From Sulfurisoma sp. (lineage in GTDB: Bacteria > Pseudomonadota > Gammaproteobacteria > Burkholderiales > Rhodocyclaceae): DNA of 52,963 nucleotides. Below are positions 17,917-26,330 of the stretch, piece after piece. The notes under the pieces are model-generated. The model did not search any database. It worked only from the letters and a program-made list of their open reading frames with translations, and had not been told where the DNA came from. Location: assembly GCA_030691075.1 (NCBI GenBank), contig JAUYFI010000070.1:1-52963 (forward strand). Direction: 5' to 3'. Positions within the stretch are counted from its first letter, which is position 1, and each line of letters opens with the position of its first letter. A program made the translations under genes and the position numbers.

Positions 17917-18044
17917 TCAATTGTGCTCCACCAATACATCATCGCAGGCTACCTCATCGGACTGGCGGGTAGCCCGCCCCCCGGAAAAGTCCTGCCAGCG
18001 ACGCACGATCACATCCACGTACTTCGGATCGAGTTCGCTTGAAG
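17917..18044 (-). pseudogene. C-terminal fragment of a DNA methyltransferase
   Basis: The minus-strand frame ending at TGA (17917-17919) reads SSSELDPKYVDVIVRRWQDF and a short tail. ELDPKYVDVIVRRWQ is the characteristic end of N4/N6 DNA methylases carried by phages and islands. Only about 42 residues remain, and the fragment begins exactly where ssrA ends. It is probably the scar of an element once integrated at ssrA. Confidence 0.5.
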
Positions 18045-18392
18045 ACCGGCAGGCCGACCGGCCAAGGTCGGTTTGCGCTGACAGACGTGCTGCAAGCGAA
18101 TCTCCATCTTGCCGACCCGAATGCGCTTGGACGGCCCCGAGGTCGAGAATACGGACTGGGTCGGAACCTGCGTGGTGAGTTCGAGTCGGCGAGCGGCTTC
18201 TACGCCATGAACCTGGGCGATGGAGCCCGTGGTCTTGGCGATTGTCTCGGCTACCTTGATCGGTTCCGGCATCACCTTGCCGACAAAGCGGCTGACTTCG
18301 GCCCGCACAAAGACACCGCGCGTCACGCGCTCAATGGCTCCCGCCTTGAGCAGGCGGGACAAGGTCCGATCAACGGACGCACACCGCTTGAA
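18045..18392 (-). pseudogene. DUF6088-type regulator/antitoxin remnant
   Basis: The frame reads SVDRTLSRLLKAGAIERVTR (a winged-helix end), then VAETIAKTTGSIAQVHGVEA and TTQVPTQSVFSTSGPSKRIR. This is the pattern of DUF6088/AbiEi-like proteins that act as antitoxins or regulators. The normal N-terminus is missing: a stop is met just upstream of 18392. The C-terminus runs out of frame into the methylase fragment. From 18393 to 18629 I see only degenerate sequence with no recognisable gene. Confidence 0.5.
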
Positions 18393-18629
18393 TCGTCCGC
18401 GCGTAACTCATTGAGCAACAAGGGCTCAGGCTCAGGCCTTTGCGGACTTCGGGCGTGTTTTCGTGAGCGACGCCAGAGAGAAGAATGGCCCGGAGAGAGT
18501 GGAATGAGGCCAGGAGCAGTGGGTGAGGCTCTGTGGCAAAGTTCGCAGATTTCCGCGGGAATCCCCGCAAACACGCGGGCGTCGGCGCGCTCATATAGAC
18601 TTGCACCATCGCATCCGGCGTCATCCCCC

Positions 18630-19271
18630 ATGGACTACCGCATCATCCCCGTCACCGCCTTCGCCCAGAACTGCACGCTGCTCTGGTGCGAGGACACGAA
18701 GCAGGCCGCCGTGGTCGATCCCGGCGGCGACCTCGACGCAATACTGGCCGGCGCTGCGCGCGCCGGCGTCACCATCGAGAAGATACTGCTCACCCACGGC
18801 CACATCGACCATGCCGGCGGCACGGCTGAACTGGCGCGGCGCCTTGGCGTACCGATCGAGGGCCCGCAGCGTGAGGAGGAATTCTGGATCGCCCAACTGC
18901 CGCAGCAGGCCGGCATGTTCGGATTCCCCGGCACCTGCGAGGCATTCACGCCCGACCGCTGGCTCGACGACGGCGACAAGGTCACGGTCGGCAAGCTGAC
19001 GCTGGACGTGCTGTTCACGCCGGGCCACACGCCGGGCCACATCGTGTTCTTCCACGCGCCGTCGAAACTCGCCATCGTCGGCGACGTGCTGTTCGCCGGC
19101 TCCATCGGCCGCACCGATTTTCCGCGCGGCGACTACGACACGCTGATTCGCTCGATCCGCAGCAAGCTGTGGCCGCTCGGCGACAATGTCGAGTTCATCC
19201 CCGGCCACGGCCCGATGTCCACCTTCGGCGAGGAGCGCCGCAGCAACCCCTTCGTTGCAGACAGAGTTTGA
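18630..19271 (+). CDS. MBL-fold metallohydrolase, glyoxalase II-like (YcbL type)
   Basis: A 213-residue protein with the metallo-beta-lactamase motif THGHIDHAGG (near residue 56), then FTPGHTPGHIVF, VGDVLFAGSIGRTDFPRGD and a final FIPGHGPMST. These give the two-zinc site. The order and length fit the YcbL-type glyoxalase II relatives that hydrolyse S-lactoylglutathione-like thioesters. The start ATG 18630 gives the expected N-terminus MDYRIIPVTAFAQNC; the frame is open upstream but without family resemblance. No ribosome site is obvious. It is single, between the decayed element and hipBA. Confidence 0.87.
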   Translation: MDYRIIPVTAFAQNCTLLWCEDTKQAAVVDPGGDLDAILAGAARAGVTIEKILLTHGHIDHAGGTAELARRLGVPIEGPQREEEFWIAQLPQQAGMFGFPGTCEAFTPDRWLDDGDKVTVGKLTLDVLFTPGHTPGHIVFFHAPSKLAIVGDVLFAGSIGRTDFPRGDYDTLIRSIRSKLWPLGDNVEFIPGHGPMSTFGEERRSNPFVADRV

Positions 19272-19348
19272 GATGGGTCACACGTGGAAATTCTTCCGCG
19301 CCGGCGGCTTCGACCGGGTGCGCCGCCGTGGTGGATGACCCGCCTCCT

Positions 19349-19411
19349 TTGAAGACATATTTATAGCTCAATATTGAGCGATTATGTCGATATTTTGCGC
19401 ATAATCGCTCA
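19349..19411 (+). promoter_or_regulatory. hipBA promoter with palindromic operator
   Basis: A perfect 12-bp inverted repeat, TGAGCGATTATG (19375-19386) and CATAATCGCTCA (19400-19411), is joined to a 14-bp palindrome GCTCAATATTGAGC (19366-19379). This gives three GCTCA/TGAGC half-sites ending one base before the hipB ATG. A possible -35 TTGAAG (19349-19354) and -10 TATTGA (19372-19377) lie within or beside it. A HipB dimer bound here would cover the promoter, giving autorepression. Confidence 0.7.
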
Positions 19412-19412
19412 C

Positions 19413-19754
19413 ATGGGAACCATAGACTTATACACCGCCGAAGAAATCTGTCGCACGCTGGGGCAGCGCTGCCGCGCGCTGCGTCTGGCCCGCGATCTCA
19501 GCCAGTCCGAACTGGCGGCACGCGTCGGCGCTTCGCTCTCCTCCATTCGCCGTCTCGAAGCCAGCGGTAGCGGCCCGCTGGAACTTCTGGTGCGTGTCGC
19601 CCAGTCCCTGCAGGTCGTGAGTCAGTTCGAACCGTTGCTGATGCAGCCCGTCCTCACCATCGCCGATGCCGAGCGCGAGACTGCGGCACGATCGCGCCGC
19701 CGCGCGGCGCGGCGCAACAAGGTCCGCGCAGCCACCCCCCCATCGTCGCCATGA
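19413..19754 (+). CDS. hipB: HipB-like helix-turn-helix antitoxin
   Basis: Start ATG 19413 gives 113 residues; the alternative ATG 19374 lies inside the operator. The XRE/Cro helix-turn-helix is clear (LARDLSQSELAARVGASLSS, then IRRLEASGSGPLELLVRVAQ). A basic C-terminal tail (RSRRRAARRNKVRAA) follows. HipB neutralises HipA and represses the operon. The gene overlaps hipA by 4 bp (ATGA, 19751-19754). Confidence 0.82.
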   Translation: MGTIDLYTAEEICRTLGQRCRALRLARDLSQSELAARVGASLSSIRRLEASGSGPLELLVRVAQSLQVVSQFEPLLMQPVLTIADAERETAARSRRRAARRNKVRAATPPSSP

Positions 19755-20989
19755 AAACCCTGCGCGTCGTCTACGCCGGCTGGGGCGAGCGCTGGTTGCT
19801 GGGCACGCTGGCCGACGATGGCCGACGGATTCTGTTCGAATATTCGGACGAAGCGCGCCGGGCCGGCCTGGAACTCTCGCCCCTGCGCCTGCCGCTCGCC
19901 CACCCCGGCGCCTTTACCGGCGAGCCGTTCTTCATGGGTCTGCCGGGACTGGTTGCCGATGCGCTGCCCGATGGCTGGGGGCTCTTGCTGATGGATCGCG
20001 CCTTTCGCCGCGCGGGACGCGCGCCGGAGCAGGTGTCGCCGCTGGATAGACTCGCCTTCATCGGCGAGCGCGCCATGGGCGCGCTGATCTTCGAACCCGC
20101 CGAGCCGCTGGCCTTGCCCGACGAAAACCTCGCGCTGCTGCGCTTGGCCGAGGATGCTGCACAGGTTCTGTCGGGCGCGAGCGGCGAAGCCGATGCCACG
20201 CTGCGCCGCCTGCTGCTGCTGGGCGGCTCGCCGCAAGGCGCACGACCCAAGGTGCTGGTGGACTTCGACCAGACTCGCCGGCGTATCGCCAGCGGCGGGC
20301 AACATGACGGCATGGCGCCCTGGCTCGTCAAGTTTCCCGGCGGTGGAGAACACCGCGACGCCTGCGCCATCGAGGAGCTCCATGCCCGCCTCGCGCGCCA
20401 CTGCGGCATCGACATGCCCGAGTCGCGCTTTTTCGCCCTCGACGGCCGTCACGCGGCCTTCGGCGTGCGTCGCTTCGACCGCGAAGGCGGGCGCCGCGCG
20501 CCGCTCTTGAGCCTGTCCGCCGCGCTGCATGTCGATTACCGGCTGCCCGCCCTCGATTACGAAACCCTGCTGCGAGCGACGCGCCGCCTCACCGGCGACG
20601 AGCGCGAAGTCGTCAAGGCCTTCGAGCGTTGCGTGTTCAACGTGCTCGCCCACAACCGCGACGATCACGCCCGCAACTTCGCCTTCCGCCTCGACCGCGA
20701 GCGCCGCTGGAGGCTGGCCCCTGCCTTCGACCTCACCTTCAGTCCCGGCCCCGGCGGCGAGCACCACACCACCGTCGCCGGCGAGGGCCGCGCCCCGGGT
20801 CGCGAACACCTGCTCGAACTCGCCCGTCGGAGCGGCGTGCCGCTGCCCGCGGCACAAGCCGGCATCGACCGGATACTCGAAGGCATGAGCGCTTTCGAAG
20901 CGCTGGCGCAAGACTTGCCGATCAGGAAAACCCGCCTGGCGGAATTACGGCGCGTGCTCGCCGAAGACAACCGCCGGGTACGGCAATGA
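19751..20989 (+). CDS. hipA: HipA-like serine/threonine kinase toxin
   Basis: A 412-residue protein with the HipA N-terminal subdomain (FFMGLPGLVADALPDGWG), the ATP-binding part (GGSPQGARPKVLV, PWLVKFPGG) and the catalytic loop HNRDDHARNFAF followed by PAFDLTFS for metal binding. E. coli HipA phosphorylates glutamyl-tRNA synthetase and causes persistence; other homologues have other targets. All catalytic residues I know of are present, so the kinase is probably intact. It is coupled to hipB, with a copy of repeat family 1 starting four bases after the stop. Confidence 0.9.
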   Translation: MKTLRVVYAGWGERWLLGTLADDGRRILFEYSDEARRAGLELSPLRLPLAHPGAFTGEPFFMGLPGLVADALPDGWGLLLMDRAFRRAGRAPEQVSPLDRLAFIGERAMGALIFEPAEPLALPDENLALLRLAEDAAQVLSGASGEADATLRRLLLLGGSPQGARPKVLVDFDQTRRRIASGGQHDGMAPWLVKFPGGGEHRDACAIEELHARLARHCGIDMPESRFFALDGRHAAFGVRRFDREGGRRAPLLSLSAALHVDYRLPALDYETLLRATRRLTGDEREVVKAFERCVFNVLAHNRDDHARNFAFRLDRERRWRLAPAFDLTFSPGPGGEHHTTVAGEGRAPGREHLLELARRSGVPLPAAQAGIDRILEGMSAFEALAQDLPIRKTRLAELRRVLAEDNRRVRQ

Positions 20990-20992
20990 CAC

Positions 20993-21021
20993 GAAAAAGT
21001 CGGCGCTGGCGGGACGGCGAC
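20993..21021 (+). repeat. Dispersed repeat family 1, short form (copy D)
   Basis: GAAAAAGTCGGCGCTGGCGG then GACGGCGAC matches the consensus except for one base. It is intergenic, directly after hipA. Confidence 0.75.
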
Positions 21022-21023
21022 TA

Positions 21024-21122
21024 ATGGGTCAGGAAAGGCCGCATGTGCGGAACATCGGCCGCAAGGAGCATCTCGCCGGCGTGGTGATGGCTAGAAACAC
21101 GAGGGCATCCGGGCGGGCTTGA
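21024..21122 (+). CDS. Possible 32-residue frame, unknown
   Basis: ATG 21024 opens a 32-residue frame (MGQERPHVRNIGRKEHLAGV...) between hipA and the convergent ABC-F gene. It has no ribosome site and no family. It may be the tail of a lost gene. It is listed because the interval otherwise holds only the repeat at 20993. Confidence 0.15.
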   Translation: MGQERPHVRNIGRKEHLAGVVMARNTRASGRA

Positions 21123-21151
21123 CGGTCACTCGTCGAAAGCGTGCCGTATAT

Positions 21152-22834
21152 CTACGCAGCCCGCTTTTCCTGAGGAATGGCGACGACTTCCCGGGAGCGT
21201 TTGGCTTCATCGAGCAGGTAGCGCTGGTAGTCATCCAGGTCGCCGTCGAAGGGCTCGATACCGCCCCGCGAGACCAGCCAGAACTCGTCGCACACCGACC
21301 GCAACAGGGCGCGGTCGTGGCTCACCAGCATCACGGTCCCCTCGAATTCGTTGAGCGCAACGCTGAGTGCCTCGCGGGTGGATAGGTCGAGGTGGTTGGT
21401 GGGTTCATCCAGCAGCAGCAGGTTGGGGCGTTGCCAGACGATCATGCAGAGCACCAGTCGCGCCTTTTCGCCGCCGCTCATGGTGCCGACGGGCTGCTTG
21501 ACCATGTCGTTGCTGAAATTGAAGGTACCCAGGTAGTTGCGCAAATCCTGCTCCCGGGCGGCGACATAGCCGCTGCGCCCGGCGGCGAGGGTTTCCTTGG
21601 CCAGCCGGATCATGTGCTCCAGCGGGGTGTCTTGCGGGCGCAGTACGTCGAGTTCCTGCTGCGCGAAATAGCCGATATTGAGTCCCCTGCCTTCGGTGAC
21701 TTCGCCGCTGATGGGCGCAAGCGCCCGGGCGATGGTTTTGACCAGGGTGGATTTGCCCTGGCCGTTGGCGCCGAGGATGCCGATGCGCTGACCGGCATGC
21801 ACCGAACGGTTGATATTGCGCACGATGACGGTCGGCGGCGTGCCGGCAGGCGCATCCGCCAGCGGCGGGTAGCCGATACTGGCCTCACTCATCGACAGCA
21901 TGGGGTTGGGGAGATTGGCGGGTTCCTGGAATTCGAAGTTGAATTCCGCATCGGCAAGGACGGGGGCGATCTTCTCCATCCGTTCCAGCGCCTTGACCCG
22001 GCTTTGCGCCTGCTTGGCCTTGCTGGCCTTGGCTTTGAAGCGGTCGATGAACTTTTGCAGATGAGCGATCTTTTCCTGCTGCTTGACCATGGCCGACTGC
22101 TGCAACGCCAGCTGTTCGGCGCGCATGTCTTCAAAGGCGCTGTAGTTACCGCCGTAGCGCAGCAGCTTGGCATTGTCGATGTGCAGCGTGACCTGGGTCA
22201 CCGCATCGAGAAATTCCCGGTCGTGACTGATCATGATCAGGGTACCCGTGTAGCGCTGGAGCCACGCCTCCAGCCACACCAGCGCATCGAGATCCAGGTG
22301 GTTGGTCGGTTCGTCGAGCAACAGCAGATCGGACGGACACATCAGGGCGCGCGCCAGTTGCAGGCGCATGCGCCAGCCGCCGGAGAAGCTGTTGACCGGG
22401 TTGGCCAGTTCGTCCGTCTTGAAACCCAGGCCAAGAATGAGGGCCTGGGCCCGGGCTTCGGCATCGTGGGCACCGGCGTCATGGTGGTCCATGTAGGCAT
22501 GTGCCATGCGCATGCCGTCTTCGGCTTCCTCGGCGGCGTGCACCTCGGCCTGGGCCGCCAATAGGGCCGTATCGCCCTCGATGACGAAATCGGTGGCGCT
22601 CTGGTCGGTCTCGGGCATGTCCTGCGCCACCTGAGCCATCCGCCATTGCCTGGGGAGCGAAAAGTCACCCCCGTCTTCATGCAGCGTGCCGTTGAGCAAG
22701 CCGAACAGGGTGGATTTACCGGCTCCGTTGCGGCCGACCAGGCCCACCTTTTCGCCGGGGTTGAGGGTGACGGAAGTATTGTCCAGCAACACCTTGGCAC
22801 CGCGGCGCAGGGTGATGTTCTTGAGGATGATCAT
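21152..22834 (-). CDS. ABC-F family ATPase, YheS-like
   Basis: Start ATG 22834 gives 560 residues. There are two ABC domains with Walker A GRNGAGKST and GANGQGKST, signatures FSGGWRMRL and MSGGEKARL, and Walker [14 protein letters not shown] twice. A basic helical linker lies between them (HLQKFIDRFKAKASKAKQAQ). The FSGGWRMRLQLARAL first signature is typical of the Uup/YheS side of ABC-F proteins, which act on the ribosome. This is the second ABC-F gene in the window and belongs to a different subgroup from that at 10151. Confidence 0.88.
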   Translation of the reverse strand: MIILKNITLRRGAKVLLDNTSVTLNPGEKVGLVGRNGAGKSTLFGLLNGTLHEDGGDFSLPRQWRMAQVAQDMPETDQSATDFVIEGDTALLAAQAEVHAAEEAEDGMRMAHAYMDHHDAGAHDAEARAQALILGLGFKTDELANPVNSFSGGWRMRLQLARALMCPSDLLLLDEPTNHLDLDALVWLEAWLQRYTGTLIMISHDREFLDAVTQVTLHIDNAKLLRYGGNYSAFEDMRAEQLALQQSAMVKQQEKIAHLQKFIDRFKAKASKAKQAQSRVKALERMEKIAPVLADAEFNFEFQEPANLPNPMLSMSEASIGYPPLADAPAGTPPTVIVRNINRSVHAGQRIGILGANGQGKSTLVKTIARALAPISGEVTEGRGLNIGYFAQQELDVLRPQDTPLEHMIRLAKETLAAGRSGYVAAREQDLRNYLGTFNFSNDMVKQPVGTMSGGEKARLVLCMIVWQRPNLLLLDEPTNHLDLSTREALSVALNEFEGTVMLVSHDRALLRSVCDEFWLVSRGGIEPFDGDLDDYQRYLLDEAKRSREVVAIPQEKRAA

Positions 22835-22897
22835 GGGGGTGCATTTCGTGGGGGATGCGCATGATAGCCAACGAAACATGCGGTACCCACGAAAATT

Positions 22898-23257
22898 TCA
22901 CTTCACATTTCTCTCGCGAATTATTGGCGGCACGAATTTGACGGAAAACTTCCAGCCTTCCGGAGTGGCTTTGAGGATCAGGGCTTTCGAATTGGCTCCC
23001 TCTTCGAAAACCGGTGCCGAGCCGACCAGTTCTATCGCGCCGATGCCCGTGATGACGCATGCTCCCGGAATCGTGACGAAGGCTGCTTCCGCGGCCATCA
23101 GGACGAACCGACCCTCCTTGGACTCCGAACATGACAAGCCCTTCGGCAGGGTGGATGGATCGCGTTTCCAGGCATGGCGCAGATCGTCGAGTCTCTTGAG
23201 TAAATCCTCGGTGATCTTGACGGCCAGACCGACTTCACACGATTTCGCATGGCCCAT
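22898..23257 (-). CDS. Hypothetical protein
   Basis: ATG 23257 is preceded by AGGAG seven bases upstream and gives 119 residues. The N-terminal half is a charged helix (VKITEDLLKRLDDLRHAWKR). The rest alternates short hydrophobic stretches (RFVLMAAEAAFVTIPGACVI) and ends basic. There is no signal peptide or cluster motif. I do not recognise the family. It is followed by the minus-strand ABC-F gene and preceded by the PKD-domain gene, all on the same strand. Confidence 0.55.
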   Translation of the reverse strand: MGHAKSCEVGLAVKITEDLLKRLDDLRHAWKRDPSTLPKGLSCSESKEGRFVLMAAEAAFVTIPGACVITGIGAIELVGSAPVFEEGANSKALILKATPEGWKFSVKFVPPIIRERNVK

Positions 23258-23320
23258 TCGTTTGCTCCTGCGTGGAATCGCCCGCTCCATCCCGGGCCGG
23301 ATAATTTTGCCGCGCGGGGC

Positions 23321-23914
23321 TTACTTCTTGCCAATCTTCCGGCAACCCAGCGCCGTCCTGGTCTGGAAGTACTCGAGCTTGTCGCCGCAGTCCATGATCT
23401 TCTCCGGCTTCTTCGCGTCCTTGCCGGCCTTGCAGGTGAAATCGCCCGCCTTGCCGGCCTTGCCCTTGAGCTTGTAGCCCTCGGGGCAGGCGGCAGCGGC
23501 GCCCTTGGCCGGAGCGGCGCTCTTGGCCGGAGCGGCGGCGGAAGGCTTCGCGGCAACAGGCAGTGCTTCGACAACGAGCGGCACCTTGAGCTTGCCGGTG
23601 CAGCCAAAGCGGCCATCGACCTTGGTGCCGTCGGCACGGACGGTGTAATTGCCGGCCGCGGCATAGGCGTGACTCACGACCTTGGGAAAGGGCTCCGTGT
23701 CGCCGACCACGACGCGTTGGTCGGTGCCGTCGCCGAAGCCGATCTTGAGGCCGCAATAAACAGACGAAGTGGCGTCGCCGGTCACGGTGATCTTGACGGG
23801 CTGGCCGACCTTGGCCGGGTTCGGCTCCAGCGTGATGCCCTCGATGTTGTCAGCGGCAAAGGCGGGGCCGGCGACGGCAAGCAGCAGCGCGGAAGTGATG
23901 GAAGCAATTTTCAT
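23321..23914 (-). CDS. Secreted PKD-domain protein
   Basis: ATG 23914 follows a GGAGG ribosome site and gives 197 residues with a signal peptide (MKIASITSALLLAVAGPAFA). Residues about 24-115 form a PKD-like immunoglobulin fold (EPNPAKVGQPVKITVTG ... GFGDGTDQ ... SHAYAAAGNYTVRA). An Ala/Pro/Lys linker and a small Cys-containing C-terminal part follow (ACPEGYKL, FTCKAG, MDCGDKLEYF, LGCRKIG). The role is unknown, probably in the periplasm or at the cell surface. It is divergent from the asmA gene with an 82-bp gap. Confidence 0.6.
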   Translation of the reverse strand: MKIASITSALLLAVAGPAFAADNIEGITLEPNPAKVGQPVKITVTGDATSSVYCGLKIGFGDGTDQRVVVGDTEPFPKVVSHAYAAAGNYTVRADGTKVDGRFGCTGKLKVPLVVEALPVAAKPSAAAPAKSAAPAKGAAAACPEGYKLKGKAGKAGDFTCKAGKDAKKPEKIMDCGDKLEYFQTRTALGCRKIGKK

Positions 23915-23996
23915 GGATGTCCTCCGGGTCGGGTGAGCGAGTTCTGCTAACCTCTCCACTCTAACCAAATTCGCCACCGAAGGAAAATCTTCCCCC

Positions 23997-26330
23997 ATGA
24001 AAGCGCTCAAGATCGTCGGCATCGCCATCGCCGCGCTGCTCGTCATCGTCGCCGTTGGCGTCGCGGTGGTCATGGCGAAGTTCGACGCCAATTTCATCAA
24101 GGCCGAACTGGCCAAAGTGGTGCAGGAGAAGAAGCAGCGCAACCTGAAAATCGACGGCGCGCTCGAGCTGGCTTTCTGGCCCAATCTTGGCGTCAAGGTC
24201 GGCAAGGTGTCGCTCTCGGAGCACAAGAGCGAGAAGGGATTTCTCGCGCTCGACTCGGCGCGCGTTTCGGTGGCGGTGATGCCGCTGTTCTCCAAACAGA
24301 TCGTCGTCGACACCATCGAAATCGGCGGCGCCAGGGCCACGCTGATCCGCCACAAGGACGGCACGCTCAACATCGCCGACCTGCTATCCAAGGACAAGGA
24401 CGAGAGCCCGCTGCTCAAGTTCGACATCGCCGGCATCAAGATCGCGGGCAGCGAGCTGACCTTCCGCGACGATCAGGCCGCTTCAACCTATACGGTCTCG
24501 GGCCTGACGCTCTCGACCGGCCATCTCGCCAACGCCGCCGAAGGTCCGCTGGAACTGGCCGCGAAAGTCACCGCCAGCAAACCCAAGACGGCTGTCGACA
24601 TCCGGATTGCCGGACGCTACCGCTACGATCTGGAAAAGAAGGACTACGCGCTGTCCAGGCTCGACGCCGCCATCAAGGGCGAGCTGCCGGGCGCCAAAGG
24701 CCTCGACCTGACGATCTCCGCCGCCAATCTCGCACTGCAGCCGGCAACCCAGGCTATTGCGGCCGACAAGCTCTCCCTGGCGGCCAAGGGCGAAGTGGCG
24801 GGCGTGCAGGGCCTCGACCTGGCGCTGTCCGCCGCCAGCCTTTCGCTGCAGCCGGCGACCCATACGGTGGCGATCGACAAGCTGTCCCTGACCGCCAGGG
24901 GCAAGCAGGGCGCCGATGCCTTCGACGTCAAGCTCGACGCGCCGAAGCTGGCGCTGACGCCGGAAAAGGCCAGCGGCGAAAAGATTTCTCTGGCGGCCAG
25001 CCTCACCGGCACGGGCAAGAACATCGCCGCGAAGCTGAGTCTGGCCGGAGTCGAAGGCTCCGCCAAGGCGGTGAAGATCGCCAAGCTGGACCTCGATCTC
25101 GACGCCAGGGTCGGCGAGACCAGCGCCAAGGGCACGCTCTCCAGCCCCGTCACCGTGCAGATGGAAGCAACCAGCGTCGATCTGCACAAGTTAACCGGCG
25201 AGCTCGACGTCGCCAGTCCGCAAATGCCGATGAAGCAGGTGAAGCTGCCGATCAATGGCACGGTGCGCGCCAACTGGAGCAAGCAGAACGCCGACATTCA
25301 ACTCGCCACCCAGTTCGATGAATCGAAGATCGCGGCCAGGGTAAATCTCGCCAGGTTTTCGCCGCCCGACATCGGCTTCGATCTCGACATCGACAAGCTC
25401 AATGTCGACAAGTATTTCCCGCCGGCGAAGAAAGGCGCGGCCGGCGGCGCGGCGGCGCCCGAATCGAAGATTGACCTCTCGGCGCTCAAGTCGCTCAATC
25501 TCCACGGCACGGTCAAGGTTGGCCAACTACAAGTGCAGAACGTCAAGGCCGCCAACGTCCGGCTCAACATCAACACCGCCGGGGGCAAACTCGACGTCGC
25601 GCCGCTGTCGATGAATCTTTACGACGGCACGCTCAACGGCGCGCTCTCCGTCAATGCCAACGGCAACACGGTGGCGCTCAGGCAGAGCCTCGCCGGGGTG
25701 AATATCAACCCGCTGATGAAGGACGCGCTCGACCGGGACCTGATCGAGGGCAGGGGCACGGTCAACCTCGACATCAGCACGCGCGGGGACACCGTGACCG
25801 CGATGAAAAAGGCGCTGGCCGGCACGGCGTCGCTTTCGCTCAAGGACGGCGCGATCAAGGGCATCGACCTCGCCAAGTCCTTTCGCGAACTGAAGGCCAA
25901 GTTCTCCAACAAGCAGGACGTGGTGCAGGCCGCGAAAAAGACCGACAAGACCGACTTCTCCGAACTCACCGGCAGCTTTCGCATCGCCAATGGCGTCGCC
26001 CACAACGAGGATCTCGCCGCCAAGTCGCCCTTTCTGCGGCTGGCCGGCGCCGGCGACATCGACATCGGCAACGGCCGCATCGACTACCTGGCCAAGGCCA
26101 GCGTCGTGAATACCTCGGGCGGCCAGGGCGCCAAGGATCTCGAGCACCTCAAGGGCGTCACCGTGCCGGTGCGCCTGACCGGTCCCTTCGACAACATTTC
26201 CTACAAGCTGGAACTCGGCAGCCTGATCCAGGAAGCCGCCAAGGCCAAGGTCGAGGAGAAGAAGCAGGAGATCAAGCAGAGGGTCCAGGAAAAAGTGCAG
26301 GACAAGCTCAAGGGCCTGTTCAAAAAATGA
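23997..26330 (+). CDS. AsmA-family protein
   Basis: A 777-residue protein with an N-terminal membrane anchor (IVGIAIAALLVIVAVGVAVV) followed by the AsmA start (RNLKIDGALELAFWPNLGVKVGKVSLSE). The rest is a long repeated beta-rich region and a C-terminal AsmA domain (LDRDLIEGRGTVNLDISTRG, DGAIKGIDLAKSFRELKAKF). AsmA-like proteins span the periplasm as beta-helical bridges and are implicated in lipid transport to the outer membrane. Residues 228-264 and 265-301 are a tandem duplication. The end overlaps the ROK kinase start by 4 bp. Confidence 0.88.
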   Translation: MKALKIVGIAIAALLVIVAVGVAVVMAKFDANFIKAELAKVVQEKKQRNLKIDGALELAFWPNLGVKVGKVSLSEHKSEKGFLALDSARVSVAVMPLFSKQIVVDTIEIGGARATLIRHKDGTLNIADLLSKDKDESPLLKFDIAGIKIAGSELTFRDDQAASTYTVSGLTLSTGHLANAAEGPLELAAKVTASKPKTAVDIRIAGRYRYDLEKKDYALSRLDAAIKGELPGAKGLDLTISAANLALQPATQAIAADKLSLAAKGEVAGVQGLDLALSAASLSLQPATHTVAIDKLSLTARGKQGADAFDVKLDAPKLALTPEKASGEKISLAASLTGTGKNIAAKLSLAGVEGSAKAVKIAKLDLDLDARVGETSAKGTLSSPVTVQMEATSVDLHKLTGELDVASPQMPMKQVKLPINGTVRANWSKQNADIQLATQFDESKIAARVNLARFSPPDIGFDLDIDKLNVDKYFPPAKKGAAGGAAAPESKIDLSALKSLNLHGTVKVGQLQVQNVKAANVRLNINTAGGKLDVAPLSMNLYDGTLNGALSVNANGNTVALRQSLAGVNINPLMKDALDRDLIEGRGTVNLDISTRGDTVTAMKKALAGTASLSLKDGAIKGIDLAKSFRELKAKFSNKQDVVQAAKKTDKTDFSELTGSFRIANGVAHNEDLAAKSPFLRLAGAGDIDIGNGRIDYLAKASVVNTSGGQGAKDLEHLKGVTVPVRLTGPFDNISYKLELGSLIQEAAKAKVEEKKQEIKQRVQEKVQDKLKGLFKK
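24678..24899 (+). repeat. 111-bp tandem duplication inside asmA
   Basis: Two 37-codon units each contain KGLDL/QGLDL, a SAA(N/S)L(A/S)LQPAT segment and a (A/I)DKLSL segment. The DNA is clearly related but diverged, so the duplication is not recent. It probably adds one repeat of the periplasmic beta structure. Confidence 0.7.

Noticed and set aside
18039-18629. Upstream open extension of the MBL hydrolase frame
   Set aside because: The first 197 codons cover the decayed DUF6088 and unknown sequence and do not resemble the family; the start at 18630 fits.
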